Source: Xanthobacteraceae bacterium (lineage in GTDB: Bacteria > Pseudomonadota > Alphaproteobacteria > Rhizobiales > Xanthobacteraceae). From it: DNA of 64,000 nucleotides. A program made the translations under genes and the position numbers. Below are positions 1 through 8,221 of the stretch, one piece after another. The stretch covers positions 2,806,001 to 2,870,000 of the forward strand of contig CP075369.1 in NCBI GenBank assembly GCA_019454205.1. The letters run 5' to 3'. Positions within the stretch are counted from its first letter, which is position 1. Each line of letters starts with the position of its first letter. The notes under the pieces are model-generated. The model had not been told where the DNA came from and ran no database searches. It saw only the letters and a program-made list of their open reading frames with translations.

Positions 1-803
1 TTCATCGCCCAGACGAGAAGCGTCTGCGGCTCCATAGCTTTCGCGATGCGCACGCCGCGCGAAAGCGTATGACGCGCGGGATCGCCCGAAAGATGCGCGT
101 CCGCCCCGTAATTCGCGGTGTAGATGCCGGAGGGCTTCACACCCGCGGTTTTCAGCACTTCGGCAAGGGAAACGCCGGTCCATTCCGCGCAGCCGACGCC
201 ACCGTTGGTCCACTGGTTGCCGCTTGCAGGCGGCGAGAAGAACGAACGGCCGTTGCCGCCGCACTCCAACACCATGCGCAGCGTTTGCGGTTTGTATTTC
301 TTCTTCAGTTCGCCGACCGTGATTTCGAGCGGCTTGTTCACTTCGCCGTCGATGGTGAGCTTCCATGCGTCCGGATCGCCGGTGTTCTGCGGCGGATTAC
401 CGTTGTTACGGATGAAGAATTTCGAGGTCGGCGTGGTGTCGTCGTCGAGCAACGCTTCCGGCGTTTCCGCCACCAGCGGCCGCTCGCCGAGCACCACGAG
501 CTTGCCGTCCTTGCCGGGGAAATTGAGCAGCTGCGGCCCTTTCTTTTCCGGTGTTGCGGGCGGCGGTGTCGTGGTTTGCGCGTTCGGATTCGGTTGCTGC
601 GCGAATGCGGCTGGCACAAAACCGGCAGGCATGTTTTTCGAGAACGGAATGGCGGCACCCACCATTGCGCCGACAGCGGCGACACCAGCGCCGCCAAGAA
701 ATCCGCGCCGCGAAGCGCCGGTTTTGCGTCCATGGAGCAACGCATCGGCGCGCTCGGGATCATCACGATACAGTTCTTCGAACGAGCGCTCGCGCGTCGT
801 CAT
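1..803 (-). CDS. Sulfite oxidase-family molybdoenzyme, Tat-exported (3' end outside window)
   Basis: The start at 803 follows a GGGAGG ribosome binding site. The N-terminus carries a twin-arginine signal (SRRGFLGG near residue 31) followed by an Ala-rich hydrophobic stretch ending near AFAQQ, so export to the periplasm in folded form is expected. The visible 267 residues contain the molybdopterin-domain motif LECGGNGR, whose Cys ligates molybdenum in this family, and GCAEWTGV. The reading frame is open at base 1, so the dimerisation domain is missing from view. It is closely similar to its upstream neighbour at 945-2081 and lies 141 bases downstream of it on the same strand. SoxC, SorA-like or another sulfite-oxidase-type role cannot be separated from this sequence alone. 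Confidence 0.85.
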   Translation of the reverse strand, partial: MTTRERSFEELYRDDPERADALLHGRKTGASRRGFLGGAGVAAVGAMVGAAIPFSKNMPAGFVPAAFAQQPNPNAQTTTPPPATPEKKGPQLLNFPGKDGKLVVLGERPLVAETPEALLDDDTTPTSKFFIRNNGNPPQNTGDPDAWKLTIDGEVNKPLEITVGELKKKYKPQTLRMVLECGGNGRSFFSPPASGNQWTNGGVGCAEWTGVSLAEVLKTAGVKPSGIYTANYGADAHLSGDPARHTLSRGVRIAKAMEPQTLLVWAM

Positions 804-944
804 GGCATTCCTCCCTGGTCACCGCTTACGGCGGGACGTTCGGCGTTCATTTTTGTGGGGGAGCGCTTACGGCAACTCCATCCGGGAGGAAGCGTAGAGA
901 ATCGCGCTGTGCGCTCAACATGCAGCGCACAAACGAGCGCGCAC

Positions 945-2081
945 TTATTGAACAACTATTTTGATTTTATGAATCGGATTTGCGCCATAGCCGTGTGGAT
1001 TCCAACCATGTGCTATATCGGGTTGTACATTGTCGGTGCTATCTGTCGCGCGCGACCAGATTTCATGCGGGCCGCGCGCCGCGAATGAAACCGTCGCGCT
1101 GAAGCGAGTCCAGTCATACGGATTCTTCAGCGGCGAAAGCTCCGCACGTTGCCAGCTTGCACCTTTGTCGCCCGAGATTTCGACGATACGAACGGTCTGA
1201 TCGCCTGCCCACGCCGCCCCGCGCACGCGTAACGGCGTGTTGCACACCGCATGCGAACCGTTCGCCGGCGAAGTGATGATCGAGCGCAACGGCATCGCCT
1301 CCAGATCGACGAATGTCGTCGGATCGAATTTGTCGCCGTGCATCATCGGAACCGGCGGCACGCGATAGTGCCAGGGGTCCATCAGCGTTCCGTCATGCCG
1401 GTCCTTGCGGATCAGAATTCTTGTCAGCCATTTATGGGAGACGGAACCGACCCAGCCCGGCACGATAAGCCGCAATGGAAAGCCATGCACCGGAAGCAGC
1501 GGTTTTCCGTTCATTGCGAAGACGAGCAGCGTATTCTCGTCCATCGCTTTCGCAATCGGAATACCGCGTGAGATCGGCGGCGTAACGTGACCCGGAAACG
1601 CTGGGTCGGCACCAAAATGTCCGGTGAAACGCGCAGTCTCTTTCAGACCCGCCGCCAGTAACACATCGCGCAGCCGCACGCCGGTCCATTCCGCGCAGCC
1701 TGCGCCGCCGTGATGCCACTGCACGCCTTCGGCTTGCGGCGAGAAGAACGCGCGGCCGTTGCCGCCACATTCCAGCACCATGCGCTGCGTCACCTGCGCG
1801 AACTTCGCCTTGATGTCGCCGAGTGTAAGCGCGAGCGCGGCGTTCACTTCGCCGCCGATGGACAGCGTCCAGCGCTCCGGATCGCCAGCGGCAACCAGAA
1901 CCTCGCCGTTGTTGCGGATGAAAAACTTCGATGCCGGCGTGGTGTCGTCGTCGAGCGCCTCGGGCCGGGTTTCAGCGACCAGCGGTTGCTCGCCGATGAC
2001 GAAGACGTTGTCGCCCTTCTCCGCCAATTCGGGATGCGATTTTGCGGCGGAGGCGGATGCGGCGGGTTTGCTGGCGCTCAA
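945..2081 (-). CDS. Sulfite oxidase-family molybdopterin enzyme without signal peptide
   Basis: The 378-residue protein has the full sulfite-oxidase layout: a molybdopterin domain (LECGGNGR with the Mo-ligating Cys at residue 105, GCAEWTGVRLRDVL) and a C-terminal Mo-co dimerisation domain (about residues 255-378, with VRGAAWAGDQTVRIVEIS). The start is TTG at 2081 with GGGAG seven bases upstream. An in-frame stop at 2115-2117 excludes a longer N-terminus, so unlike its tandem partner it has no Tat signal, although the two align from the first residues of the mature region. Either it works in the cytoplasm or its export signal has been lost. No cytochrome subunit gene is adjacent. Confidence 0.85.
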   Translation of the reverse strand: MSASKPAASASAAKSHPELAEKGDNVFVIGEQPLVAETRPEALDDDTTPASKFFIRNNGEVLVAAGDPERWTLSIGGEVNAALALTLGDIKAKFAQVTQRMVLECGGNGRAFFSPQAEGVQWHHGGAGCAEWTGVRLRDVLLAAGLKETARFTGHFGADPAFPGHVTPPISRGIPIAKAMDENTLLVFAMNGKPLLPVHGFPLRLIVPGWVGSVSHKWLTRILIRKDRHDGTLMDPWHYRVPPVPMMHGDKFDPTTFVDLEAMPLRSIITSPANGSHAVCNTPLRVRGAAWAGDQTVRIVEISGDKGASWQRAELSPLKNPYDWTRFSATVSFAARGPHEIWSRATDSTDNVQPDIAHGWNPHGYGANPIHKIKIVVQ

Positions 2082-2230
2082 AACGGCTCCCGGAAAGTGA
2101 AATTCGGGCTGAATCTACGGGTTGCCCGGTGCTCGCTCAATCGCCGTTCCCCCTGTGTCTTTCGGCCACTAGGCCCTGCAACCGGAACCGGGATAAAAGG
2201 TTATAAGAGTTGAGAATTCGGGAGGCTGTC

Positions 2231-2503
2231 ATGCGTTTCGCACCATTTATCGCCCTTGCCGCCGGTTTGTCGCTACTTGCCGCGACGGCCTACGAAGCCG
2301 ACGCGCAATACCGGCAGCAGCGTCCCCGCATCATCGTGAAGAAGCGCAGCTATCTCGATCCGGGCACGGAAGTGAAACCGGGATCGAAAAGCTACCACGA
2401 TTATGCGTTCGGCCCTTCGTGGCGCTACCCGACCTATGGTCCCGATCCGATGGGCCATACCCGTTGGCCGCTGCCCGGCCAGTTCGAGTTGCCGGGCTAC
2501 TGA
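2231..2503 (+). CDS. Small secreted Tyr/Pro/Arg-rich protein
   Basis: This 90-residue protein begins at ATG 2231, directly behind GGGAGG at 2220-2225, which decides against the longer frame from 2210. Residues 1-26 form a clear signal peptide (MRFAPFIALAAGLSLLAATA, cleavage near YEADAQ). The mature part is basic and rich in Tyr, Pro and Arg, with no cysteine and no recognised domain. A strong bidirectional hairpin follows, so it is probably monocistronic. It belongs to the class of short periplasmic hypothetical proteins common in Bradyrhizobium relatives. Its function is unknown. Confidence 0.7.
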   Translation: MRFAPFIALAAGLSLLAATAYEADAQYRQQRPRIIVKKRSYLDPGTEVKPGSKSYHDYAFGPSWRYPTYGPDPMGHTRWPLPGQFELPGY

Positions 2504-2522
2504 TTCTTTCACGCTGAAAAGC

Positions 2523-2552
2523 AAAACGCCGGGCTTCGTGCCCGGCGTTTTT
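2523..2552. terminator. Bidirectional Rho-independent terminator
   Basis: A perfect 12-bp stem (2523-2534 with 2540-2551) closes a TTCGT loop. A-run and T-run flanks make it usable from both sides, between the small secreted gene at 2231 (+) and leuB (-). Confidence 0.85.
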
Positions 2553-2573
2553 ATTTGAGGTTGTGCGAACCGA

Positions 2574-3683
2574 TTACGCGAGCTTGTCCAACTCCGCGAG
2601 GATGGCGTCGCCCATGTCCTGCGTGGACACGATCTTGGTCGCATTGCCGCGAATATCCGCGGTGCGGTGACCCGCCGCCAGCACGTTCGAGATCGCTTCC
2701 TCGATCTGGTCTGCCACTTTGCCCATGCCGAACGAATAGCGCAGCGCCATGCCGAGCGAGCCGATCATCGCAATCGGGTTCGCCATGCCGCGGCCTGCGA
2801 TGTCCGGCGCGGAGCCATGCACCGGCTCGTAGAGCGCGCGGCGCTTCTTGGTCTTGGAATCGACTTCGCCGAGCGAGGCGGAAGGCAGCATGCCGAGCGA
2901 ACCGGTAAGCATCGCCGCGACGTCTGAGAGCATGTCGCCGAACAGGTTGTCGGTGACGATCACGTCGAACTGCTTCGGGTTGCGCACGAGCTGCATGCCG
3001 AGCGCATCCGCGAGCTGGTGCTCCAGCTCCACGTCCTTGTATTCGCGCTGATGCACCTGATTGACGACCTCGTGCCAGAGCACGCCGGACTTCATCACGT
3101 TGCGTTTTTCGGAGGACGTGACCTTGTTCTTGCGCGCCTTCGCAAGATCGAAGGCCACGCGCGCGATGCGCTCGATTTCGTAGGTGTCGTAGACCTGCGT
3201 GTCGATGGCACGCTTCTGACCGTTGCCCAAATCCGTGATCGTCTTCGGCTCGCCGAAATAGACGCCGCCAGTCAGCTCACGCACGATCACGATGTCGAGG
3301 TTCTCGACCAGCTCGCGCTTGAGCGACGAAGCGTCGGCCAGCGCCGGATAGCAGATCGCGGGGCGCAGGTTCGCGAACAGCGCGAGATCCTTACGAAGCC
3401 GAAGCAAGCCCGCTTCCGGGCGAACGTCGTAAGGCACGCCATCCCATTTCGGGCCGCCGACCGCGCCGAAGATGACCGCATCGGCGGCCATCGCTTTCTT
3501 CATGTCGTCTTCGGAGATCGACTTGCCATGCGCGTCGTAGGCCGCGCCGCCAACCAGGCCTTCCTCGATGTTGAAGGTCGCGAGACCGCGCTTCTCGATC
3601 CATTCGATCACGCGGCGCGCCTGCGCCATGACTTCGGGACCGATCCCGTCGCCGGGAAGCAAAAGCAGATTGTATGTCGGCAT
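2574..3683 (-). CDS. leuB: 3-isopropylmalate dehydrogenase
   Basis: LeuB oxidatively decarboxylates 3-isopropylmalate to 2-oxoisocaproate with NAD+ in leucine synthesis. The 369-residue length is normal for bacterial LeuB. Visible motifs are the N-terminal LLLPGDGIGPEV, the substrate-binding arginine region around LRLRKDLALFANLRP, RELTGGVYFGEPK, the Mg-binding segment VTDNLFGDMLSDVAAML, and the NAD-binding EPVHGSAPDIAGRGMANP. It lies 44 bases downstream of leuD on the same strand, so the two are probably co-transcribed. leuC lies 2.4 kb further upstream. Confidence 0.97.
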   Translation of the reverse strand: MPTYNLLLLPGDGIGPEVMAQARRVIEWIEKRGLATFNIEEGLVGGAAYDAHGKSISEDDMKKAMAADAVIFGAVGGPKWDGVPYDVRPEAGLLRLRKDLALFANLRPAICYPALADASSLKRELVENLDIVIVRELTGGVYFGEPKTITDLGNGQKRAIDTQVYDTYEIERIARVAFDLAKARKNKVTSSEKRNVMKSGVLWHEVVNQVHQREYKDVELEHQLADALGMQLVRNPKQFDVIVTDNLFGDMLSDVAAMLTGSLGMLPSASLGEVDSKTKKRRALYEPVHGSAPDIAGRGMANPIAMIGSLGMALRYSFGMGKVADQIEEAISNVLAAGHRTADIRGNATKIVSTQDMGDAILAELDKLA

Positions 3684-3727
3684 GATTGCTCGCTTACGAA
3701 ATTAGACGATTAGACAGGGTAACGGGC

Positions 3728-4333
3728 TTATGCCCACGGCCGCGCGGCGGCGTTCTTCTTCTCGAAGGCGTCGATACTCGCCTTCTTTTCCATCGTGAGG
3801 CCGATGCCATCGAGACCGTTCAGCATGCAGTGCTTCTTGAACGGGTCGAGGTCGAACTTGATCGCACCGCCGTCCGGTCCGCGGATTTCCTGCTTCTCGA
3901 GGTCGATGGTGAGAGTCGCGTTCGCGCCGCGCGAGGCGTCGTCGAACAGCTTCTCCAGATCGTCCTTGGAGACGACGATGGGAAGCAGTCCGTTCTGGAA
4001 GCAGTTGTTGTAGAAAATGTCCGCGAACGAAGTCGAGATCACGCAGCGGATTCCGAAATCCATCAGCGCCCACGGCGCGTGCTCGCGCGAGGAGCCGCAG
4101 CCGAAGTTGTCGCCGGCAACGAGAATCTTCGCATCCTTGTAGGCGGCCTGATTCAGCACGAAATCCGGGTTCGCAGAGCCGTCGTCCTTGTAGCGCATCT
4201 CCGAGAACAGGCCCTTGCCTAGGCCGGTCCGCTGGATCGTCTTCAGGTACTGCTTCGGGATGATCATATCGGTGTCGATATTGATGATCCGGAGCGGCGC
4301 GGCGACGCCGGTGAGGGTCGTGAACTTTTCCAT
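3728..4333 (-). CDS. leuD: 3-isopropylmalate dehydratase small subunit
   Basis: LeuD is the small subunit of the [4Fe-4S] isopropylmalate isomerase and works with LeuC, encoded at 6743-8152. The 201-residue protein begins MEKFTTLTGVAAPLRIINIDTD. It has the swivelling-domain signature FGCGSSREHAPWAL near residues 78-91 and the usual substrate-contact segment RCVISTSFADIFYNNC. Length fits bacterial LeuD. It is followed closely by leuB. The 177 bases upstream hold no gene that I can recognise. Confidence 0.96.
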   Translation of the reverse strand: MEKFTTLTGVAAPLRIINIDTDMIIPKQYLKTIQRTGLGKGLFSEMRYKDDGSANPDFVLNQAAYKDAKILVAGDNFGCGSSREHAPWALMDFGIRCVISTSFADIFYNNCFQNGLLPIVVSKDDLEKLFDDASRGANATLTIDLEKQEIRGPDGGAIKFDLDPFKKHCMLNGLDGIGLTMEKKASIDAFEKKNAAARPWA

Positions 4334-4510
4334 GTCGGCCTGTCCGTAAGGAGCGGATTTGGCCGTTCCTGTCCCACATCGGCCCCATGACGATCAAGGG
4401 CCTGCACGTTTTGCTCTAGGAGGGCAGCGATAAGCGCCCTGTTTGCTGGCTTTTTGCGGCCTGTGCCTTCCCGTGGACGCGGGGAGCTACGGCCGCCCGA
4501 TGCGGCTCGG

Positions 4511-4936
4511 TCAGGGCCGATCCGCTTCCGCCTCGATGCGTGCCATGTCGTCGTCCGACATGCCGAAGTGATGACCGATCTCGTGCACCAGCACATGCGT
4601 CACGATTTCTCCGAGCGTTTGCTCATGCTCGGCCCAGTAATCGAGGATCGGACGGCGGTACAAGAAAATGTGATTGGGCATTCTTCCGGTTTCCGGCACG
4701 GCGGAATCCTGCGGCAGGCCGATCCCGGAGAACAGTCCGAGAAGATCGAACGGACTTTCCGCTCTGAGTTCATCGAGCACATCGTCGTCGGGGAAATCCG
4801 TTACGCGGATGACGATATCCCTGCACAACCTGCGAAAAGTCTCTGGCAGACGGGCGAAAGCTGTGTCCGCGAGCTGCTCGAAATCGGCGAGCGTGGGCGC
4901 GGTTGCGGCGTGCCATTCGGCGGGCTTGTCATTCAT
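4511..4936 (-). CDS. Zinc-metallopeptidase-like protein (MetalloPept/DUF1025 type)
   Basis: The 141-residue protein ends with the zincin motif HEIGHHFGMSDDDM near residues 119-132, where two His and a Glu form the usual zinc and catalytic site, within the short acidic metallopeptidase-like family found beside amino-acid genes in alphaproteobacteria. A central segment, about residues 70-115, matches the family's RMPNHIFLYRRPILDYW. I chose the start MNDKPAEW at 4936 because family members begin shortly before the LADFEQLADTAF helix; a longer frame reaches 5032, and no strong ribosome binding site decides. No signal peptide is seen. The substrate is unknown. Confidence 0.75.
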   Translation of the reverse strand: MNDKPAEWHAATAPTLADFEQLADTAFARLPETFRRLCRDIVIRVTDFPDDDVLDELRAESPFDLLGLFSGIGLPQDSAVPETGRMPNHIFLYRRPILDYWAEHEQTLGEIVTHVLVHEIGHHFGMSDDDMARIEAEADRP

Positions 4937-5128
4937 GGTGGAAATTTCATCACGCGCGTTAAGGAACCAAACATAATATTGCGCATTTATTGCCTCGGTG
5001 GAGCCATGTTCCTGAACCCGGCATGAATGCATAAATCAGGGCGGGTTCACGTCACTCTCCTGAAAATCCGCACATCGGTCCCGCCGCCCCACTGGGGACC
5101 GCAAGCAACAATCGAGAGGAAGATTCCA

Positions 5129-5341
5129 ATGTTGAGGAAGTTCGCTCTTGCCGTCGCTGCCGCTGGCGCGCTCGGCCTTGCCGCCACCGCCACGCCGGCT
5201 GCCGCCGGCGCGTTCACCGGCCTGAAGGCTCCGTCGGTCGAATCGAACACCATCGACGCGCGCTGTTATCACCGCCGTCACTGGTCCGGCTGGCGCTGCT
5301 ATCGCCATCACCGCCGCTGGCGCTCGCGCCATCACTGGTAA
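5129..5341 (+). CDS. Small secreted Arg/His/Trp-rich protein with C-x10-C module (copy 1)
   Basis: The 70-residue product starts at ATG 5129 behind GAGAGGA. Residues 1-32 are a signal peptide (MLRKFALAVAAAGALGLAAT, Ala-rich cleavage region). The mature peptide has just two cysteines in a C-x10-C arrangement: DARCYHRRHW then SGWRCYRHHRRW, preceded by SNTIDA. It ends in a strongly basic His/Arg/Trp tail. The same module is found in the genes at 5436 and 5947. Its function is unknown. Basic composition could suit binding to envelope polyanions or metal, which is inference only. It is followed by its own terminator. Confidence 0.7.
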   Translation: MLRKFALAVAAAGALGLAATATPAAAGAFTGLKAPSVESNTIDARCYHRRHWSGWRCYRHHRRWRSRHHW

Positions 5342-5371
5342 GCAATTCGATCCGCAAGGATCGGCTTGATG

Positions 5372-5402
5372 AAACGGGCGCTTCGCAAGAAGCGCCCGTT
5401 TT
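5372..5402 (+). terminator. Rho-independent terminator
   Basis: A perfect 12-bp stem, 5372-5383 with 5390-5401, carries a six-base loop and ends in T residues 31 bases after the stop codon of the gene at 5129. Its stem core is the same as in the terminator at 6691. Confidence 0.85.
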
Positions 5403-5435
5403 GCATTGCGGCGAACGAACGGCTACCAACACAAG

Positions 5436-5792
5436 ATGAAAAGTTTCCGGCCAGCATTCGCAGCGCTCTCGCTTCTCTCGCTCGCTTTCATTGCGTCGCC
5501 CGCGGACAGCGCGCCGCGCAAAGCAACGGTCCCAGGCTTCGACACCAACCTTGTCGATGCGAAGCGCAGCACATGCCATCATCTGCGCTGGTCGTCGCAG
5601 CGGCGTTGCACGAGCACGCGGTTGCTGCGCCAGTATTATGCGCGGCGCGCGCGGCCCGATTATCTCCGCGGCGAAACCGGCGTGGTCCATTACGGCCCGC
5701 CGTTCCCGTATTACGGCTACATCCCGTACAGCCATTACCGTCCGTACGGATTGTATCGGCCGTACTGGTATCGCCGCCCGTACTGGTATTGA
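5436..5792 (+). CDS. Small secreted Tyr/Arg/Pro-rich protein with C-x10-C module (copy 2)
   Basis: The 118-residue protein begins MKSFRPAFAALSLLSLAF at ATG 5436; the signal peptide ends near ASPADSAPRK. The mature part has exactly two cysteines in C-x10-C spacing (STCHHLRWSS, QRRCTST), preceded by NLVDAK. After that comes a C-terminal repeat-like run rich in Tyr, Pro, Arg and Trp (PYGLYRPYWYRRPYWY). I recognise no domain. It lies downstream of the terminator of the preceding gene, so it probably has its own promoter. No hairpin comparable to those after its two neighbours was found behind it. Confidence 0.65.
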   Translation: MKSFRPAFAALSLLSLAFIASPADSAPRKATVPGFDTNLVDAKRSTCHHLRWSSQRRCTSTRLLRQYYARRARPDYLRGETGVVHYGPPFPYYGYIPYSHYRPYGLYRPYWYRRPYWY

Positions 5793-5946
5793 GCGGACGG
5801 CGTTTCCGCGGCGATCCTCGTTAAGCAAAAGAACAGAGCGGCCGCATGAGCGTGCCGCGCGCTTTACCATACCGGCTTACCATACCAACGGCTTTCGCTT
5901 TCGCGCGCACGCGGCAAACGAAATACTCCCGCGCAACGAAAGGTAA

Positions 5947-6666
5947 ATGGGAAGCCATCAAATGAAGAAATTCGTACTCGCGCTCGCTGCCGTGAGCGCC
6001 TTCGGACTCGCGACGTCCGCGCAAGCGCGCGTGACCGCACTCTCTACGCCCGCCGTCGCGCCGAACGCCGTTCGCGCCGACGCGAACTGCACGCCGCGGA
6101 AGGTTCGCGGCGAATGGCGCTGCGTCAACGCCTACAACCGCTATGACTATGCGCCGCGCCGCAATTACGTCCGCCGCGACTACCAGCGCCGCTACGAATA
6201 CGCCGCCGAACGGCAGTATCGCTATGAGCGCGATTACCGCCCGGTCGTGCAGCGCTACAGCTACCAGCCGCAATACAATTACACGCAGCAATATGCCTAT
6301 CCGGTGCAGCAGCAGGCCGCGCAGCCTTACGCCTACGCAGTCACGACTTACTATTACGTGAGGCAGCAGCCTGCTTATGTGCAGCCGCAGGTGAATTACG
6401 CGCCGCGCTACTACACGCAGCCTTACGGCTACGCGCAGCGGCAGTATGGCTATGTGCAGCAGGACTATGACGACGACGCGGGATACAGCTACCGCCATCG
6501 CCGTTACGATTATGCGCCGCGCTACTACACCTCGGAGCGGTATCGTTATCACCGCCACCACCAGCATCGCGGGCAGCACCACATGCATCGCCACCCGCAC
6601 AAGCATCAGCATGTGCACAATCATCCGCATAAGCACCCGCACAACAAGAAGAAGCACTGGCACTAA
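5947..6666 (+). CDS. Secreted Tyr/Gln-rich protein with C-x10-C module and His-rich tail (copy 3)
   Basis: The 239-residue protein has a signal peptide (MKKFVLALAAVSAFGLATSA). Translation may begin at 5947 or at the internal ATG 5962; ribosome binding sites are weak for both. The mature start repeats the family pattern: APNAVRADAN, then C-TPRKVRGEWR-C with ten residues between the only two cysteines. Residues 60-195 are low-complexity Tyr/Gln/Arg repeats. The last 40 residues hold about 16 His, many in alternating HxH patterns, suggesting metal binding (inference). A terminator follows at 6691. It points toward leuC on the opposite strand. Confidence 0.7.
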   Translation: MGSHQMKKFVLALAAVSAFGLATSAQARVTALSTPAVAPNAVRADANCTPRKVRGEWRCVNAYNRYDYAPRRNYVRRDYQRRYEYAAERQYRYERDYRPVVQRYSYQPQYNYTQQYAYPVQQQAAQPYAYAVTTYYYVRQQPAYVQPQVNYAPRYYTQPYGYAQRQYGYVQQDYDDDAGYSYRHRRYDYAPRYYTSERYRYHRHHQHRGQHHMHRHPHKHQHVHNHPHKHPHNKKKHWH

Positions 6667-6690
6667 GCGGACGGCATAAGCTCAAAACGA

Positions 6691-6717
6691 AACGGGCGCT
6701 CTTTGGAGCGCCCGTTT
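6691..6717 (+). terminator. Rho-independent terminator
   Basis: An 11-bp perfect stem (6691-6701 with 6706-6716), a TTTG loop and a short T-run lie 25 bases after the stop at 6666. It sits between convergent genes and can also serve leuC. Confidence 0.85.
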
Positions 6718-6742
6718 TGCTTTCAGGGATTGCCGAAACGCT

Positions 6743-8152
6743 TTAGTGCTTCGGCCACTGGCGTACATCGACGAAGTGACCGGCAATCGCCGCCGCCGCC
6801 GCCATCGCGGGCGACACAAGATGCGTGCGGCCCTTGTAGCCCTGACGGCCCTCGAAGTTACGGTTCGAGGTCGAGGCGCAGCGTTCTTCCGGTTTCAGCT
6901 TGTCCGGGTTCATGGCAAGGCACATCGAGCAGCCCGGCTCGCGCCATTCAAAGCCCGCGGCCTTGAAAATCTTGTCGAGGCCCTCCTGCTCGGCCTGCGC
7001 TTTGACCAGGCCCGAACCCGGCACGATCATCGCGCTCACCGCATCGTGGACCTTCTTGCCGTCCACGATCTTCGCTACCACGCGAAGGTCTTCGATGCGC
7101 CCGTTGGTGCAGGAGCCGATGAAGATCTTGTCGAGCCGGATGTCGGTGATCTTCGTCCCCGCTTTCAGGCCCATGTAATCGAGCGCGCGCTGCTTCGCGA
7201 TGCGCTGGTTCTCGTCGGCGAGCTTCGCCGGATCCGGCACGACGCCGGCGATGGAAACGACGTCTTCCGGGCTGGTGCCCCACGAAACGATGGGCGGCAG
7301 CGCCGCACCGTCGAGCTTCACTTCGCGGTCGAAATGCGCACCTTCGTCCGAGTAGAGCGTTTCCCAGTAGCGCATGGCCGCGTCCCACGCCTCGCCTTTC
7401 GGCGAACGCGGACGGCCCTTGAGATATTCGTAGGCCTTCTCGTCGGGCGCGACTAACCCTGCGCGCGCGCCGCCTTCGATCGTCATGTTGCAGACGGTCA
7501 TGCGGCCTTCCATCGTCAGCGCGCGCATCGCTTCGCCCGCGAATTCGATGACCGAGCCGGTGCCGCCCGCGGTGCCGATCTCGCCGATGATGGCGAGGAT
7601 GATGTCCTTCGCGCCGACGCCTTCCGGCAGCTTGCCGTCCACCGTCACGCGCATGTTCTTCGCTTTTTTCTGGATCAGCGTCTGCGTCGCCAGCACATGC
7701 TCGACTTCGGACGTACCGATGCCATGCGCGAGCGCGCCGAACGCGCCGTGCGTCGAGGTGTGGCTGTCACCGCATACGATCGTCGTGCCCGGCAGCGTGA
7801 AGCCCTGTTCCGGTCCGATGATGTGGACGATGCCCTGACGGCGGTCATGCTCGTCGAAATAATCGACGCCGAATTCCTTGGCGTTCGCGGCGAGCGCTTC
7901 CACCTGCGTGCGCGATTCCGGATCGGCGATGCCCTTGGAGCGGTCGGTGGTCTGGATGTTGTGGTCGACCACGGCGAGCGTCTTTTCCGGCGCGTGAACC
8001 TTGCGGCCCGCCATGCGCAGGCCTTCGAACGCCTGCGGGCTGGTCACCTCATGCACGAGGTGGCGGTCGATGTAGAGCAGGCAGGTGCCGTCCGGCTGCT
8101 GATCGACGAGATGATCGTCCCAGATTTTATCGTAGAGAGTGCGCGGTTTCAT
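6743..8152 (-). CDS. leuC: 3-isopropylmalate dehydratase large subunit
   Basis: LeuC carries the [4Fe-4S] cluster of isopropylmalate isomerase, which interconverts 2- and 3-isopropylmalate with LeuD. The 469-residue length is typical. It begins MKPRTLYDKIWDDHLV and shows the aconitase-family motifs VCGDSHTSTHGAFGALAHGIG, the cluster ligand sites GSCTNGRIEDL and GCSMCLAMNPD, and SNRNFEGRQG. It reads toward leuD but is separated from it by metallopeptidase and small secreted genes, so it is probably a separate transcription unit. Confidence 0.97.
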   Translation of the reverse strand: MKPRTLYDKIWDDHLVDQQPDGTCLLYIDRHLVHEVTSPQAFEGLRMAGRKVHAPEKTLAVVDHNIQTTDRSKGIADPESRTQVEALAANAKEFGVDYFDEHDRRQGIVHIIGPEQGFTLPGTTIVCGDSHTSTHGAFGALAHGIGTSEVEHVLATQTLIQKKAKNMRVTVDGKLPEGVGAKDIILAIIGEIGTAGGTGSVIEFAGEAMRALTMEGRMTVCNMTIEGGARAGLVAPDEKAYEYLKGRPRSPKGEAWDAAMRYWETLYSDEGAHFDREVKLDGAALPPIVSWGTSPEDVVSIAGVVPDPAKLADENQRIAKQRALDYMGLKAGTKITDIRLDKIFIGSCTNGRIEDLRVVAKIVDGKKVHDAVSAMIVPGSGLVKAQAEQEGLDKIFKAAGFEWREPGCSMCLAMNPDKLKPEERCASTSNRNFEGRQGYKGRTHLVSPAMAAAAAIAGHFVDVRQWPKH

Positions 8153-8221
8153 AGTCGTTGGCTCTTGGCTAAGTCTGATGGAAGCGGGTGAGAGTTTACG
8201 CGCGAAAGCGCGAACAGCCGC

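Noticed and set aside
4334..4510. Leucine leader peptide or attenuator before leuD
   Set aside because: No Leu-codon run followed by competing hairpins was found upstream of leuD or leuC.
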